Positions 26,801 through 41,800 of a stretch of DNA of 64,000 nucleotides are shown here, in pieces; within the stretch, counting starts at the first letter, position 1, and each line of letters starts with the position of its first letter. A program made the translations under genes and the position numbers. The notes under the pieces were generated by a model. The model had not been told where the DNA came from, made no database searches, and worked only from the letters and a program-made list of their open reading frames with translations. The DNA is from Ichthyophonus hoferi (Eukaryota; Opisthokonta; Ichthyosporea; Ichthyophonida; Ichthyophonidae): the NCBI GenBank assembly GCA_002751075.1, contig NAOQ01000049.1:149164-213163 (forward strand). Direction: 5' to 3'.

Positions 26801-29800
26801 ATATGGAATGGTGAGTATAGACAACAAAGAGTATTCATGTGTAGCCTCGGGTATAGCATCTCACTAAGGAGGGCCACAGGGTAATGCGACCGGGCCGAGT
26901 ACCCGACATCGAGCGTCGAGTCTCAGTCAGAGTGCATATAGCATAGATAATAGGGAAGGTGGGATTAGTGTTTAAATCTATGGACTTAGTGCTATAGATA
27001 CATTATGACGTGCATTAAAATAGCATACATATATATCTTCATGCATATCTGTGTAAACACAAAACATGGTGTACAATCTGGGCATACTATGGTTTAGTTG
27101 TTAGATTCAAATCATTGGTATACATCCTGCCTAATGAACGAGCAAAACAATAGTGTCACACTTCTAGCAAGTATGATTATACTATTACCCAAGTGTAAAT
27201 ACCCTATGCCATGTATTATCGTTATTAAAGGCAAGACTAACCCGGCTCAATGCGTCTCCCCTGACAGACGAGTGGTTAGAAGTAGGTCATCTGGTAACAT
27301 CAATGTCTCTAGTGGTCAACCACTCTCTGCCTGGATGGGAGGCTGACCAGCAAGAACAGTTGCGTTATCTGCGTTACCATGATCGTGAGAGCCATCGTCT
27401 AGACTATATCCTGCAGACAGCTAAGCGTACAGGCAGTACATTGAACGGTAGTAGTTCAGAAGAAGACGGGGAGGGGTTGTGTGACTTGGAAATGCGTCGA
27501 GTGTAAGTTATCTAGTGGGTGCTGTAATTATATAAATACATATTGTGTACCGTCCACGTTAGAAGGGAGATTATGTGCGTGTTTGTGAGGTATTTACTAT
27601 GGCACTGATGGCTATATGATGATATTAAAATTAATAGATGCCGTTCTATTGGTGGCCTTGTGTAACTGGCACCCTATTGGGTACATTATCTTTTGCCATA
27701 TAGCTCTATATGACAACATGTTCTCTCTTTACCTCCAGTTTGTTTCTCTCTTATTTTTTTCTCTCCTATTACCCCCCCTCCCGATTACAATTTCAATTAT
27801 TCTGTTGTCATTTATTATGTTTTCTTTTTCTCTCACACAGTTTAACTTTCTCTACCTCATGTTGGTTCTTATTAACCCAGTAACAGAGTCTTTCTACCTT
27901 GCTCTTCACACATTAACTTCCCACATATTATCCCTTTCCAATAACAAATATCTACAATGGCACCAAGCTTACCCACTTACTCTATATACCTACACCTGTA
28001 GGGGATCCAGTTGGTCTAAACCTTCAACCAACCAGCCGCGACAATCTAGCCCTGATGAAAGCCGCAAGTCTACGAGAGTGTGTCTATCTGCCATGGATAG
28101 CCTGAGAGACAAGTTGGTTTCATTACGATTATGGCCTACACTGCCTTTGTTTTTCTTTTGTTTAGCACGTATCTATTCTTCTTGAATGCATTGCTATATA
28201 TGAGTGGGTGGGATGATATTTGGACTTTCACTTGCCTATCTATATGTAGTGGTATATGTTCTCCTAATTATATGGTTGTATATTTAATTATGCATGCCTA
28301 TGTATATTCTGATATATATATGTATATATATATACAGCTTTGGAACTGTCCAATTAGATTAATGACATGTTCATCTTTATTGACTCAATAAAGAATTAAA
28401 AAGGTGGACAATAGGGGGACATTGATCAACAGGTCATCTAATAGATGTATTGGCACAGGCTTGGCAGCCTTGACAAGGATAAATACCCGAAGAAGCCTGA
28501 TACCGAAGATCAAGGTAGGATGATTGCAAGAATGAAACTAGTCGAGCGTGTAGATGTGCAATGGGGCTGTACCAGGGATGTGTGTGATTAATATATACGT
28601 AATACAATAAGATGGAAGTGGTTTGGTTACATTGCTTGCCTTAAATAGGGCTCATGTATATGAGCTTGTAATAATGTAGACTGCTGTTAATCATATATTT
28701 CATTACATTAGATAACTACGTCGTTTATGAGTAGGTTTGATAAGAAATAAAAGTATGTCTATAGAATATAAGTAATAGCTTTTATTACATGTTTACGATA
28801 TTGCATATTTTGGAAAACATTGGAAGATATCTGGATTATATAGTGTGCGTGTGATATTGTTGAGAAGAAAGAAGCATGCTAAGCATGTGCCGTTATATTC
28901 ATGAATGTGGAAATATAACACAATCAGTAACTGCAGATACAGATGGCATTGCACATTGGGTACCACCACGTAGACTATCATCAAATTCCAGCTTGAGCTT
29001 GCCCCCTGAATTGGATAAAGAGTTTTCAGGTAGATTTGTCTGTTTATCTTTGTTTTTCTTTGCAAACAAAGACTTGGTGCACTCTAGTATTAGAGAGTTA
29101 GACCATATAGTTCATATGCATGTAAAATATATAAATCTAGAGGGAGGTATAAAGAGTGAAAAAGACAGAGAGTGATTGTAAGAGAGGGGCGACCTTTGTT
29201 AGGTACTGACCCTTATACCTAGAAATTATTGTCTCAAGTGGGTCAGTCAAGCGTTTGCCAAGGGTTCCATCTCTAGACTCCTTTCATTCAGCCCATTCCT
29301 CCTCCCAGGATTCAAGCAGTCAGTATTTCTGTCTCTTCCTATTTTCTCATGCACATCTCTGTGTACATCCATGTGGTTTTTATGTAGGGTGGGGTAGGCT
29401 ATATCAAGTTACATGCATGAGTTCTGATAGTATAAATGCCTGCATAATATTTTAAAGGTGACTTAGTAATCGAGGTATTTATACATCAACAGTCAAGGCT
29501 GTAATATATAATATATATTCTTTAAAACTCTGGAATTCCTTGTATCTTCTTTACCATATATTAGATGATTCCTTACCTCAGTTACACCTTTAACATGACA
29601 GCATAATGGTGAATATAATGTGATGACAGCATGGGAAGGATTATCCTCTATCAGGGCACACCCTCGCCTATCTTTATGATTGTTTTGGTAGAACGATAAG
29701 TGCTGTGCCACAGATACTCAATAGTAACTAGGCCTCTAATAATATATCTGTCATTGGCATCAATACCTTTGTTTTGACATGAACAGTGTACTTGCTAGTT

Positions 29801-32800
29801 GTTAGTTTAGACTCACAAGTTATGTAAATGTGCATATGCGTGTGTATGTATGTAGGTATATATAACCTATACCCTCACCAATCATATATACAATGTGGAT
29901 CCATAACCATATTATTAATACACTACCTGCATGTATGTACACCTACAGCTCCGGAGTTATTTCAGGACTTTGACCCTTCCAATGACCAGAGGCGATTGGA
30001 ATATACCAATACTATGAGTCAACTAGGCGATCCACTCTATCAAGAGAATGAAATAGAGGGCACCCTAAGCGCCATTATAGGTATATACCCCGCCTCCCCC
30101 TGCCTCTGTTCCTTCCCCCGCCATACAGCTTTGCCTTATTTAACCAATCCTTGCACCTTGTTATGTCTTTCCATTATTCTGGTTTTGTGTTGCTTATCCA
30201 TTATATATATATCTGTATACATAAAACATATCCTTGTGTCATGTCATGGGCCATGTCGTAGACTAGTAGCAGTCATTAGTTACTCCAATCTTTATCTTGT
30301 TACCACCACCTTGTTGTGGATCAATAGAAGCCCTATTATATCAGATCTGTCCTCATTCTACCTATTAATATTTCTTCGTGTGCATGCTAGGTAGTTACAT
30401 AGGTAACCATCTATCATACACAGGATGGAAGGGGAAATATTCAATTAACTTGTAACATCTACTAGCTAAGAAAACAAAGTATTAGTGATAAGGCGAAGAT
30501 AAACGACACGATGTAGATCTATAGATAATTAACTGTATATGGTATCTATGTCTTGTCATTCATCTTCGTCTTGTCACCAATACTTTGTTTTCTTAGCTAG
30601 TAGATGCTATAACATATACGAGTCAATTGAGTATTTCCCCTTCCATTCTCTGTGTCATATCTATTTCACATTAAACTGGGCCACATATCCAAACGCGCCA
30701 CCACATGCACAACAGAATGCTAAACACCCAGAGATAGTTACTGATTGCATGTGGTTAACGGCTTTGTATATTATGAGTATAGGATACACCTACCGCCTTC
30801 GCAAGCATCACTGCCTTACACTATGCATTTCCTTTGTCTACAGCGGCTGATGATGAAGTAGAGAGGGCAATGTGGGAGCAGTGGTTAGATGATGGCACCG
30901 AACCTGCCAATACCCCCAAGCCATATCTTACTTACCTGCCATACTTCAAGCTGGGTCAACTGCAGCAGCCTCATACTTACCTAGAAATGACCAGATCAAT
31001 AACTCCTATGGATCATATATTTGGTATGTTTATGTTGGTTGCTTGCTTGTTTTTTAATGCTTCTCCAAATAGAGATTGGATGGAGCATGTTATGATAATG
31101 ATCAATATTGATTGGATAAATGAGCATTTTGGTATACTTGTTATTAATACGTATGAATACTACTGGAGTGTATATCTATATTCTTATATGTATGTTTTTA
31201 TCTGGATACATGCATTGGTGTGTATTTATTCATACCAGTCTATGTCCATATAATCGTTTTTTTTTTTTTTTTGCCAGCTGTACATTGAAAAGTTGATATT
31301 GTTCTGGCAATATGTATGTACATACATATATTAAGATAAATTTTAAGGAATAATAAATATTTGGCTGAGTGTTGCATTCATGATAGTACATAGCAATATA
31401 TGTTAGGTTCACTATGCCTTTTGCAGTGCATTACTGTATATTTACCTACCACCTATGGTCTCAACAGTAACTAGTGATCACAAGGGATTGAAGGAGGACA
31501 CTATAGCCTCTTCATTAACTAAGTTAAAATATATGAGTAGAATCTGTAAGCCCCAGCCTGATCCACCCCGACTCCTTGATCACCATGGTTGTCCAGTTAC
31601 TACCTTTGTTGTGAATTTCTCTAGCGGCATTGATGTAATAATCATCTCCCTGTTGTATAACTTATGGGGTCGTGTATTAAATGCTGCATGCCTGTCTCAT
31701 TTCATTATATTACCTGGATATGAAGAGAGAGGAGTTAAATATGGGGCACATGCTATCTAATTCGTGTGATATGTGTGATGCGGCAATAATGGTTGTGGTT
31801 ATTATTTTGTTTTCCAACTATTTCAACTACAAGGCACTCTACACCATAGAGCTGTCAAGGATGTTTAACACTTACCTTGGAATATGATCATTCCGTTCAT
31901 TTTCTATCTGATATAGTGTGTGTGTTATGTTAACACGTGAATGATTCTTTGTATGCTAATGATCAAGATATATATCTTTATCAGAAGTATATAATTATAA
32001 ATCTATGGATGTAATGTATATGTTTTGGAATATATATATAGCTGGTGGTGGGCGGGGGGGGGTGCACTCATGTTATGTGTTATGGTATCTTATGGTAACC
32101 CATCACTTCACCCAATCGTAGGTCTTTATGACTCCCATGGTTCTTCGGGTGATCAATGTGTCGGACCAATCAGGGTTGCTAAAATCCATGTTTATCCCGG
32201 TAAGTTTACTCCCAACCCCTCTGCTGTCACACCGTTATCCATCTCTCATAACCAGGGGTCGATGAGAGATTGAGAAAACCAGAATGTATATGCTATGTAT
32301 TAACGCTATCTTTAAAGTACAAATTTGAGTTTTTGATAAATGTTATTACTATAGCTAACTGGGAAATAGTGGTTGTGTAGGCTGATATTTCACAAAGGAA
32401 AGGAGGTAAGCCCAACTATTAGAGAATACATCGCAGGGTAATATAGTGGACACACGCGGGTATAGAGGACGGGTAAGGGGATATACATATATAGCTCATA
32501 AAATAGAACACAGCAATATAATGCATATAGATGCGAAGCTTGCCTCTGTGAGGTCTTATGCCAAACATGCTTCATGTTGACGTGCCTCATCTTATATAAT
32601 CCCAGCAACTTCTCGATAGCCTGCAGCTGCGCTATATGAACAATCTAGCCTCAGTTAATGATACAGTTCATTTCCTATGCAATCGAGTGGTCTTCAACTG
32701 CCCGGCCCTTAGGCTACACCTTATGCAAGAGTGTGGTAGTTATATGGACGATGTTGCTCTATCAGGGTATGTCATCTACTATATATTATTGTGTGCACAT

Positions 32801-35800
32801 CATGCACATACCTCTATACATACACGCATATGTGATTGTTGCCCCCCATACATATGGCATAGCTTACATGTATGCAACCATAGCCTAATGTCTTTGGCAC
32901 ACATAGAGAATAGCTATACTTACCCACTGTCTCCTAACCTCTGTTGCATTAACTTTATGTCCTACACGGCAGCTATACCCGATCGTCTCCCTCTTTCCGA
33001 GATAATAGCCCCAACACAGGCAAATGGAAATCAACGGCAAATGAGTCCCCTCCTCTTAATAATAATGTAGACGACCAATCAAACACTACAACAAGTTCAC
33101 CCAAGAAGGAAGATCAGTCCACCAATCGGATGTGTGTGGTTTCTATGGTTATTAATGATTTTTCAGGGTTAGGGAGCTTTGTATATCGCAAAGAACCCGT
33201 CAAGAGGACCAATGGGCTGGTGGTAAATTCTGATGACGCGGTATGTTCGCTACCACCTATTTCTTGTTTCCTTTGTACATGTATCATGAATTTCTTGGTG
33301 TATAGATCTCTATGTCATGCATTCAATGTTGTATGTAAGTGCATATTTGTTTCTATTCAACTATATTTCACGGCTTCCCTGCTCTGTAGAAGATACATGC
33401 GTGTATATATAGGCCCGGGTGCGTATAAGGAGATTAATTATTGGATTATAGCATTGTAGGGAGAAGGGTCTAACCATTACTTGTATTCTGGTTTCTAAGG
33501 CATTGTACAGCCAGAGCACCACCTGCGAGATTGTTGGTACTGTGTCATGCAAGGCTATCAGTGTTCAGATTCGAACCGAGAAACTAGGTACGTATCCCAT
33601 CTAGTGCGATTTAAGTTACTTTTTCAGTTCATTCGTGCATTACATAAGCCAGTGTCTATGATTACCGATATGATTGAGGGGTAGTACTCCAACTGATATT
33701 ACCTTCATAGAAGCATACATGTATGATACTATCCGCCCTTTTGTTGCTCGTAGCTCCTGTTTATTTGGCATTACGTGATTTATATATTAGCATGGCTAAG
33801 CACCGTATTGATAATAAGAAGACCGTTGTTTACGTGTATAGTTCGAGGCTCGCATGTGAACAATTGGTATTGGCAAGAGATTAGACTGTCGATTTGCAAC
33901 AAGTAAAGCTCTAAACATCAGTCGTTGCCCTTACGCTATGATATGATGATATGACTGAGTGCTGATCATGACTTTATTTTAGGCGAAAACGCATTTGTCC
34001 AGGGTATACCAGCCAAACGTCAACAAGTAAGGCATGCACATGAAAAACTTCTACAACGTTTTCCCACTGTTCTTATAGACAGTCTGATTGACAGTGTACA
34101 GGTGAGACATCCTCCTGTTCTTCTCCTGAGCCCTCTGGCTATGCCAGCATCTTCTCTTCTTATATTATCTAGCTTTACGCATTGTTTTCTTTTCTGTATA
34201 TTTTGATTATATCTATAACCTCTCTCTTGCACTATTGGCATCTCTATACATACTGTCAGTCAATCTACCTCTTCTGTATCTCAGTACCCCTGGTCTGGTA
34301 ATCTATAACTTTACTGTATTGCCTTCATTACTTGTTATGTTAGTTAGGTGCCGCACTCAACGGCCCCAATATGACGGATAATAAACCACATCTAGACACA
34401 CTCTTAACCATTTAGAAAGCACACTTTGTCCAAAACCCTTGATAATCTTACCTCATTCCTATTATAGGGAGATGCTCACCTGGAGGCAGAGAAGCTTGGG
34501 GCGGCCCAAGTAACAATCCCCCGGATATCTGTTAAATGTGTAGAGCTGGCTGTGGATGTATTGGCTGGTATTAATATAGCCTGGGAGCCATATNNNNNNN
34601 NNNNNNNNNNNNNNNNNNNNNNNNNNNNNNNNNNNNNNNNNNNNNNNNNNNNNNNNNNNNNNNNNNNNNNNNNNNNNNNNNNNNNNNNNNNNNNNNNNNN
34701 NNNNNNNNNNNNNNNNNNNNNNNNNNNNNNNNNNNNNNNNNNNNNNNNNNNNNNNNNNNNNNNNNNNNNNNNNNNNNNNNNNNNNNNNNNNNNNNNNNNN
34801 NNNNNNNNNNNNNNNNNNNNNNNNNNNNNNNNNNNNNNNNNNNNNNNNNNNNNNNNNNNNNNNNNNNNNNNNNNNNNNNNNNNNNNNNNNNNNNNNNNNN
34901 NNNNNNNNNNNNNNNNNNNNNNNNNNNNNNNNNNNNNNNNNNNNNNNNNNNNNNNNNNNNNNNNNNNNNNNNNNNNNNNNNNNNNNNNNNNNNNNNNNNN
35001 NNNNNNNNNNNNNNNNNNNNNNNNNNNNNNNNNNNNNNNNNNNNNNNNNNNNNNNNNNNNNNNNNNNNNNNNNNNNNNNNNNNNNNNNNNNNNNNNNNNN
35101 NNNNNNNNNNNNNNNNNNNNNNNNNNNNNNNNNNNNNNNNNNNNNNNNNNNNNNNNNNNNNNNNNNNNNNNNGGAGCCATATGTTAACCGAGCCGCCGCT
35201 CTAGCTGCCACCTATAGATCACAGATGGCTTTACGTGTACAGGGCCTGGTCAGGAATTTGGGTAAGGACTGGAGTTGTTGTATTGGTGTGGTCCTATGTA
35301 CTTAGTAATGTTATTGATTGTGCCATGGAGAGAATCCCTTAGAGTACACCTGTCACACTCTAACATGCATTGCCCTCACTTTTATATATGTTTATATATT
35401 CACGCCCTTGAATATAAACATACATGCACACTGTACGTATTATGTAATGAATGCGCGTCATAATAGGTGTTGATAGAGAGCCCAGGTTTTAGGGAGGGAG
35501 AACTAATGTACTTAACGTAATGTTTACCTGTTTAAATTTTCCCAGCCTCTACATATAATTTACATATACTCTACCATATATCCATTTACAAATGACTAGA
35601 ATACTTCTCTCCCTAACACTGAGGGTATGTGGTGGCTACAGCTCTGGCTTCGAAAGGAAGATTGCGACGATATCCCCATACCAACGGAACTAATGTAGAC
35701 CCGGTTTGTTCGATTGATCACTTTATCAATTGGAGGAAAATGAACTTTAAACTGCAGTGGGATTGGAATTGGCGTCTTATTATGCACTTCAGGTGTGCTT

Positions 35801-38800
35801 TGCTTGTAGACTGTGGCTCTCTTCCCTCCTCCCCTCTCGTAATGGTCATGCTATTTATCATACATCTATAGCCACACTCGTACATATATATACTTAAATG
35901 TTGTGATCTTGGTGGGTGATAGGTCTGGGCCTTGGGTCCTATATAGACAGTGTTTGTGGGTCAACATAAGAAGTGGGTGCCATTGATAGCAAACATATGG
36001 TAGATGACTGTTGTACATGGTGATAATGTCTGATGCATACTATGATCAAGACATCATGGTATGTTTTGGCTGTTCTTCTTATATGATATGCAACATGGTG
36101 TGGTGGTTAGTGGCTAACCATTAACGTCGCCTTGGTGGGCTTCAGGGCACTATGGGAGTCCCTCAGGAAAGAAGAGAGGAAGGCCTTGGAGGCCGTGATC
36201 ATTGACTATGCTCTCAAAGGCTCTGTGTCTCCAGCGGCGGAGTTTAACAATTGGTATAGTACACTCTGGTTTTGATCTCTGTATCATAGTCCTTTGTTGT
36301 TGGTGGTTGCTCTCTTGTTCATCCTCCTATCCTATCATTTCCATGATTTTCTTTGTCCTTGCCAGTATGCTTGATTTTTACTGGTCTTTGATTATGATCT
36401 TTCTTTCACTTCCTGGTTACCTTGAAGTTCTGTTCCCGTTCCCACTAAGGGAATATGTGGGAGGGAGGGTGATAGTAATGAAAATAAAGCCTGTAGGGCA
36501 CCCTGCGTCTACCCGTTACCCGCATATTTGGAAGCATATTCACAACATGCCAGAATATGATACTAGATTATGGGATGAACTGTAATAATCAAATGCAATC
36601 CAGGTAGAAATTTATTTCTACACTTCTAAGCATCTACGTGGTAGTGACTGCCTCAGCTAATATTTCCAAAATAGGAAAAAAATATGCTAAGTACGAACAT
36701 AATACGTAATACTTTAACTGCATTATATCCCAATGATCAAATAATACACAAAAAATACAAGTAATCTTGTGGCATTTACTGGTTTGAAAAAAATGAAAAC
36801 CCCCAATTAAGCATTAAATTTAGTTGGTTAAAATATTGATCACATTCTGGTGCATATGCAACACATCAGTGAATATTAATTGCACATATGCTTATATATT
36901 GACTCCGCCCCGCTCAAATGCATATGCATGTGTGTATATATATTGAAAAGCATATAGAAGATACTTATTATATGCGGTATGGTTGCAGTGTCCATGATCT
37001 GGAGGACTGGTATAACTATCAACAGGCATACAACCGCAAGAGCTCTAAAGACAATACACTGGCACAGCCCTCCTTTCCTTCCACTCGGTCAAGCACATCG
37101 TCAATGGGTGGCAATCGCGTTGTCAATAGATGTATGTATGCTTTTAATAATCAAAACAAAAAGTTATCTCTGTATGGAAAGTGGCATTGTAATATTGTAA
37201 TGGGAAAAGGAAAATAAGTAAGAAGTGGTTAGTAATTTCAATAGCAGTAGATAATGCTAATATTACTTTATGTGGTCAGATAACACTACTCTATATATGG
37301 TTAGATAGCCCTACTCGACTGTCTAGCACAAAAATAATTAAATTAAAAACAACTTGTCCACGATAGATATTGCTGACCGTGTTGTTTTGGAGTTCAACGG
37401 GTTTATCCCTTTATGTAGCAGCCATGCCACTATTATATTATGGGATGTGGGATATATGTGGCGAACGATTGTGTGATTAATGAAGTGTCTGTGTACAGCC
37501 GACCTCTTGTATTTTATCAACATGGTATTTGACCAAGCTACCGATGAGTTTGCCTTTGTATTACCTTTGCAGCAACGGCACAAAGTGGAGAAACCCAAGA
37601 GTAACATCCAGGTAGATAGATATGATGTTGTGCTTGAGAGAAGGAAGGGGGAAGAGAAGTGATAGAGACAGACGGTTATGGAGATATTAATATTGATAAG
37701 TATGCAAAAACAAAAGTGAGAGAGGGAGAAGGAAAGATACACCTGCAGTCATCAGATAAGTAGGATGTAGGCAGTAGAGAGGCATGGGGAACAGGACACG
37801 TGGGGCAAAAGACTAACTATACCTACTTTCTTACAGTGTGTGGTGTCGTTGCTGTTGCCTCATGCTCGTTTGACACTCCTTAATCTAGGTATGTTTTCAC
37901 CCTTCTCTCATGCTCCATTTGGCGTACAATTCAGCAAGCGCCATATTTAAATTATAAAATTATAAAATTATAAAATTATATGGTGCATTTAATGTCTTTG
38001 TTGGCCAGGATATGATATACTACCCAAGGGCAATATCTACTATTATATATGTGTATATATATTAGACTGTATTACTTTTATGATTTCCGTCCCTTTTCCA
38101 TGGCCTTCCTCCTCACCGGGTAATATATATAGATGAGACGGTGAGCACACGTCACCCCCCTGACAACTGGATAGAACTGAGACAATTAGCTGCCCAAATT
38201 GATACACGATTCCAGTCAAAGGTCACTCGTATGATAAGTGGAGCGGGTAGGTGTAGTGACGTATTTGTAGACTGATATATAGGTGTGTGTAGGTGTCAAT
38301 GTGTCGTATAGCCATCTGTAAAGATCAGCTATACGAAGGCGAACAGGGAAGGACTCATTGCCTTCCTACGTTGTATGTGTATAAAACATAGAATAAAATT
38401 ACAATTGTAATGATTTGAACAGCTCGTTGTTTAGGTATTATATATTCTCATAGTGGATATGTTATATCTATACAATCCTTTGGGTACAATGCAAAGTAAT
38501 CCATTACTTACTCGCGCAATTGATCTATAATCAGGCCAGCCCTCATCGCAGAGTGGGCAAACTGACCTGGAAGCCAAGCAGACAACAACTACTGTTCTAG
38601 ATGTGGTAGTCATTTTCAGGATTGAAAGCCTATCTACCCACCTGACAGACGAAATTTTACATCTCATTGATTGGGTTACAGAGATTACTGACCAAAATAA
38701 CCGACGGAGAAAGTTTTTAAAAGAGAGGGCAAAAGAGAGAGCAGCCCTCGCCAATACTAAGAGTCAACGGATACTACGGGTAGACCCTATATTCAACCCC

Positions 38801-41800
38801 TTTAATCTTCCATCCCCCTCTAAAGTGGTCAATGTAGATGGCAGTCCATCAAGTGTATGTCCCTCAGGCCTCTGTCTGTTAATAGTTTTGATTCTTAAGT
38901 TGATAATTATGATAGGTTTTTTTCTTTTTACGTTTTACTTCTTCGCTAAATTGTTTTTACAGAGTTGTTATCATTGTGACTGAATATAGTAGTCTTATGT
39001 TGAAATAATATTAGTATAGAAAATTGAATGTTCAAACAAATTGGAATGTGACTGGTTAGGATTGTTTGTGATAGTGTAGATAGGGTAAGATAAACGATAT
39101 ATAAAGAGGGAAAGGGTGAAATGCTCTGAGAGTTGATATATGTATATATATATGTGTGTGTGACAAAACGCCAATGAATAAGGTGGCAAGTGGGTAGTAT
39201 ATAAATTATATCTACGCACTATGGGTTGGGAGGATGACCCTGATTGGTTCTATATGTATATATGTATATATGTTTATGGCAATACCCGTAACCTTGATCA
39301 TACATGATGATTGGTATGGCGAATCTCATCTAGGCGAGTCATTGGTGGGATATAAGATTTCCACAAAGATAGGGAGCCAGTAGAACTATCTACTTATAAC
39401 AGTAACTCTCTTGTGCAGCCTGTGACAGGACGAAGAGGGTCCAAAGGTGCAGGCCTAACCGAGATAGAAATGAAAAAGATATACCCACCTAACCTGTATG
39501 GATCAATGGATCAGATCCCGCTTCCTCATGATGGGCTTGTGTCTAAAGGTAGGCTGTAGTTTGGGTGTTCCAGATATAGGAATGATAGTATAAGTGGTAA
39601 TCATGCGGGTGAAGGACGGGTGGATGTAAATATACCATGGAGAGAGAAAAGTAAATTTCTACAAACACATATACATATCCTTGTGTGTTTCTTTTATATG
39701 GAAGGATGCATATGTATATTGGGCTCTACCTTGGCATTGAAGCTAAAGCTAGTTAAAAAGACATATACAATGCCCACCATGTATATGTAAGGCGGGCATT
39801 TCTATATACTATCATGGCCGCGCTTTACTCCTCCATTCATATCGACCCCTCTCTCTCTTATAATTTAGTATCATTGATATCTTCCAATACATACCTTGTT
39901 TACATTCTACTTGTTTAGAGCATAATGGTGTTGACAGGTTTACCAACTGGCTGCTGAGTTGTGTCCACTTACCTTTACTCTTTTCCCTTATTATTTTAGA
40001 ATCTACCTTTCACCAGCAGTCTGCCAGGACCTCACGGTTATTTCCAGTCCGAGCTAAATTTGGTAAGGCTCACGTTCTGTTTGTTGGCTGCATTGTGTTA
40101 CTATAGCGTTTAATGCCGCTTAGTTAATTAAATTAGGTTTATACAAGTTATTGGTGGGTGTGTTGGCATACACCCACTAGCCATTGCTCAGGGTGAATAG
40201 GTGTTGAAATTGAACATGTGATTTAACATTGGCGACATATACCTGATTGGTCATCAGATGATTAGTGATGATTTATATTTAATCAAACTTCTGTATGTCT
40301 CTTTTATACTATTAGTATATCCCCCTATTCTCTCTAGTATATATAGATTATTATTTTTTAGTTTTGGCATTCCCTTAGTATTTCTATCCACTTTAATTAT
40401 GCTTATGATAAACTATGTTTAATATTCATTATTTCTACCTATAATGTACACGCCATTTTGTTTTCTTGATTGGATGTGACTGCACAAGGGGTATACGTGA
40501 CCTATTACCTATAAGATGGCTAGGTTAGCGGTAGATATATGTATAATTCAAGTGTTAATAAAGCCATGAAGTGGCAATATTGATAATGATAGTATGTATC
40601 TATATTGTATGATATGTGAAATAGAGACTCCAGATAATTCCTGCTTATGGACCCAGATCGGAAAGTAGTAGAATATACTCAGGATTCACATAGGAAGAGA
40701 ATGGGTGTGATGTACAAATGTCATGGTTGAATGTGATTTAATTATAAATATAATGAATATTATAGGTGGAACCCAATTAGGAGATGCACGATATACCGAT
40801 GCTCAAAAGAGGTAAGTGTTCTTAATGCTCAAATTCTCAAGAATGCCTCCTGATCATATCTCTCCGTGATCTATATTTTTAATTATTTTCTAATCTCTAG
40901 CAACACATTAGATATAATGTTACTTATAATCCCTTCCAAAGAACATGGTAGCCCACATACATACACAGGCAGATCCGCCATATTTTAATACTTACTATCT
41001 CTCCGCTCTCTCTCCTATTTTTTATTGTTCCCCAAAGATAGCCACTGCTGTATCACCAAGTCAGTCATCTTACATAGCTACATATATCCTAGTGCACCAT
41101 TGTATTGCACATTCCAATCTTCTTAATCTCCTCTCTTACCTGTAGCCACTCTCGCTCTGCCGAACATTTTACTTGGCATAGGGCTAAGTCTACTACTAGC
41201 CACCACGGAATAAAGAGGTCTGAGGGTTCCCAAAGCCGTCCTATTTCTTCCACTAATACCCGCTGGCAGAATCAGCTAACGCCTGGGGGGGCCCAGAATA
41301 TAGTCCACATGACCACAGGTACCTTACCTCTCCCTTGCCTTATTTTTTGCGATGTTCTTGTTCTACTAGTATTTTACAGTGAAGAGCTGGGAGATGGGAC
41401 GGTTGTTAGACTTGTAGAACAACGTTAGGTAGATAAGGATATGTGTATATGTATGCCCATACCCTCTAGGTATACATATGTGTATAGATATACGCGTATG
41501 TTTAGGTTTAGTTATAGGTCTATTCCTATACCTCTGGATTTATATTTGCATATATATATGTATGTGTGATATAATAGCATAGTAAGGAGACCATGATATA
41601 CGTACGGATCAGGTGCAGGGGTATGGGTAGAAAATCCTGCCCAAATGAATATAAAATAAGGTCTTGTATCAGGGGCCCAAAGGTCTGCAACCTCATTATT
41701 ACGAAACCCTTTCACCCCCAGTGGATTCCAACGAGCAAGAGAAGAAGTTCTATCTCAATATTAATGCCATCGTGGCAGCGGACACTCTGGCTCTTACCAT

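Noticed and set aside
27616-28185. 189-codon plus-strand open frame, hydrophobic
   Set aside because: It runs through a T/C-rich BLTP1 intron and into the exon at 28002 in the wrong frame for most of its length. The hydrophobic residues come from pyrimidine-rich sequence; no known membrane protein is recognisable.
34462-35211. Three long frames on both strands around 34.5-35.2 kb
   Set aside because: They are open only because they cross 579 N. Only the plus-strand BLTP1 exon is supported.
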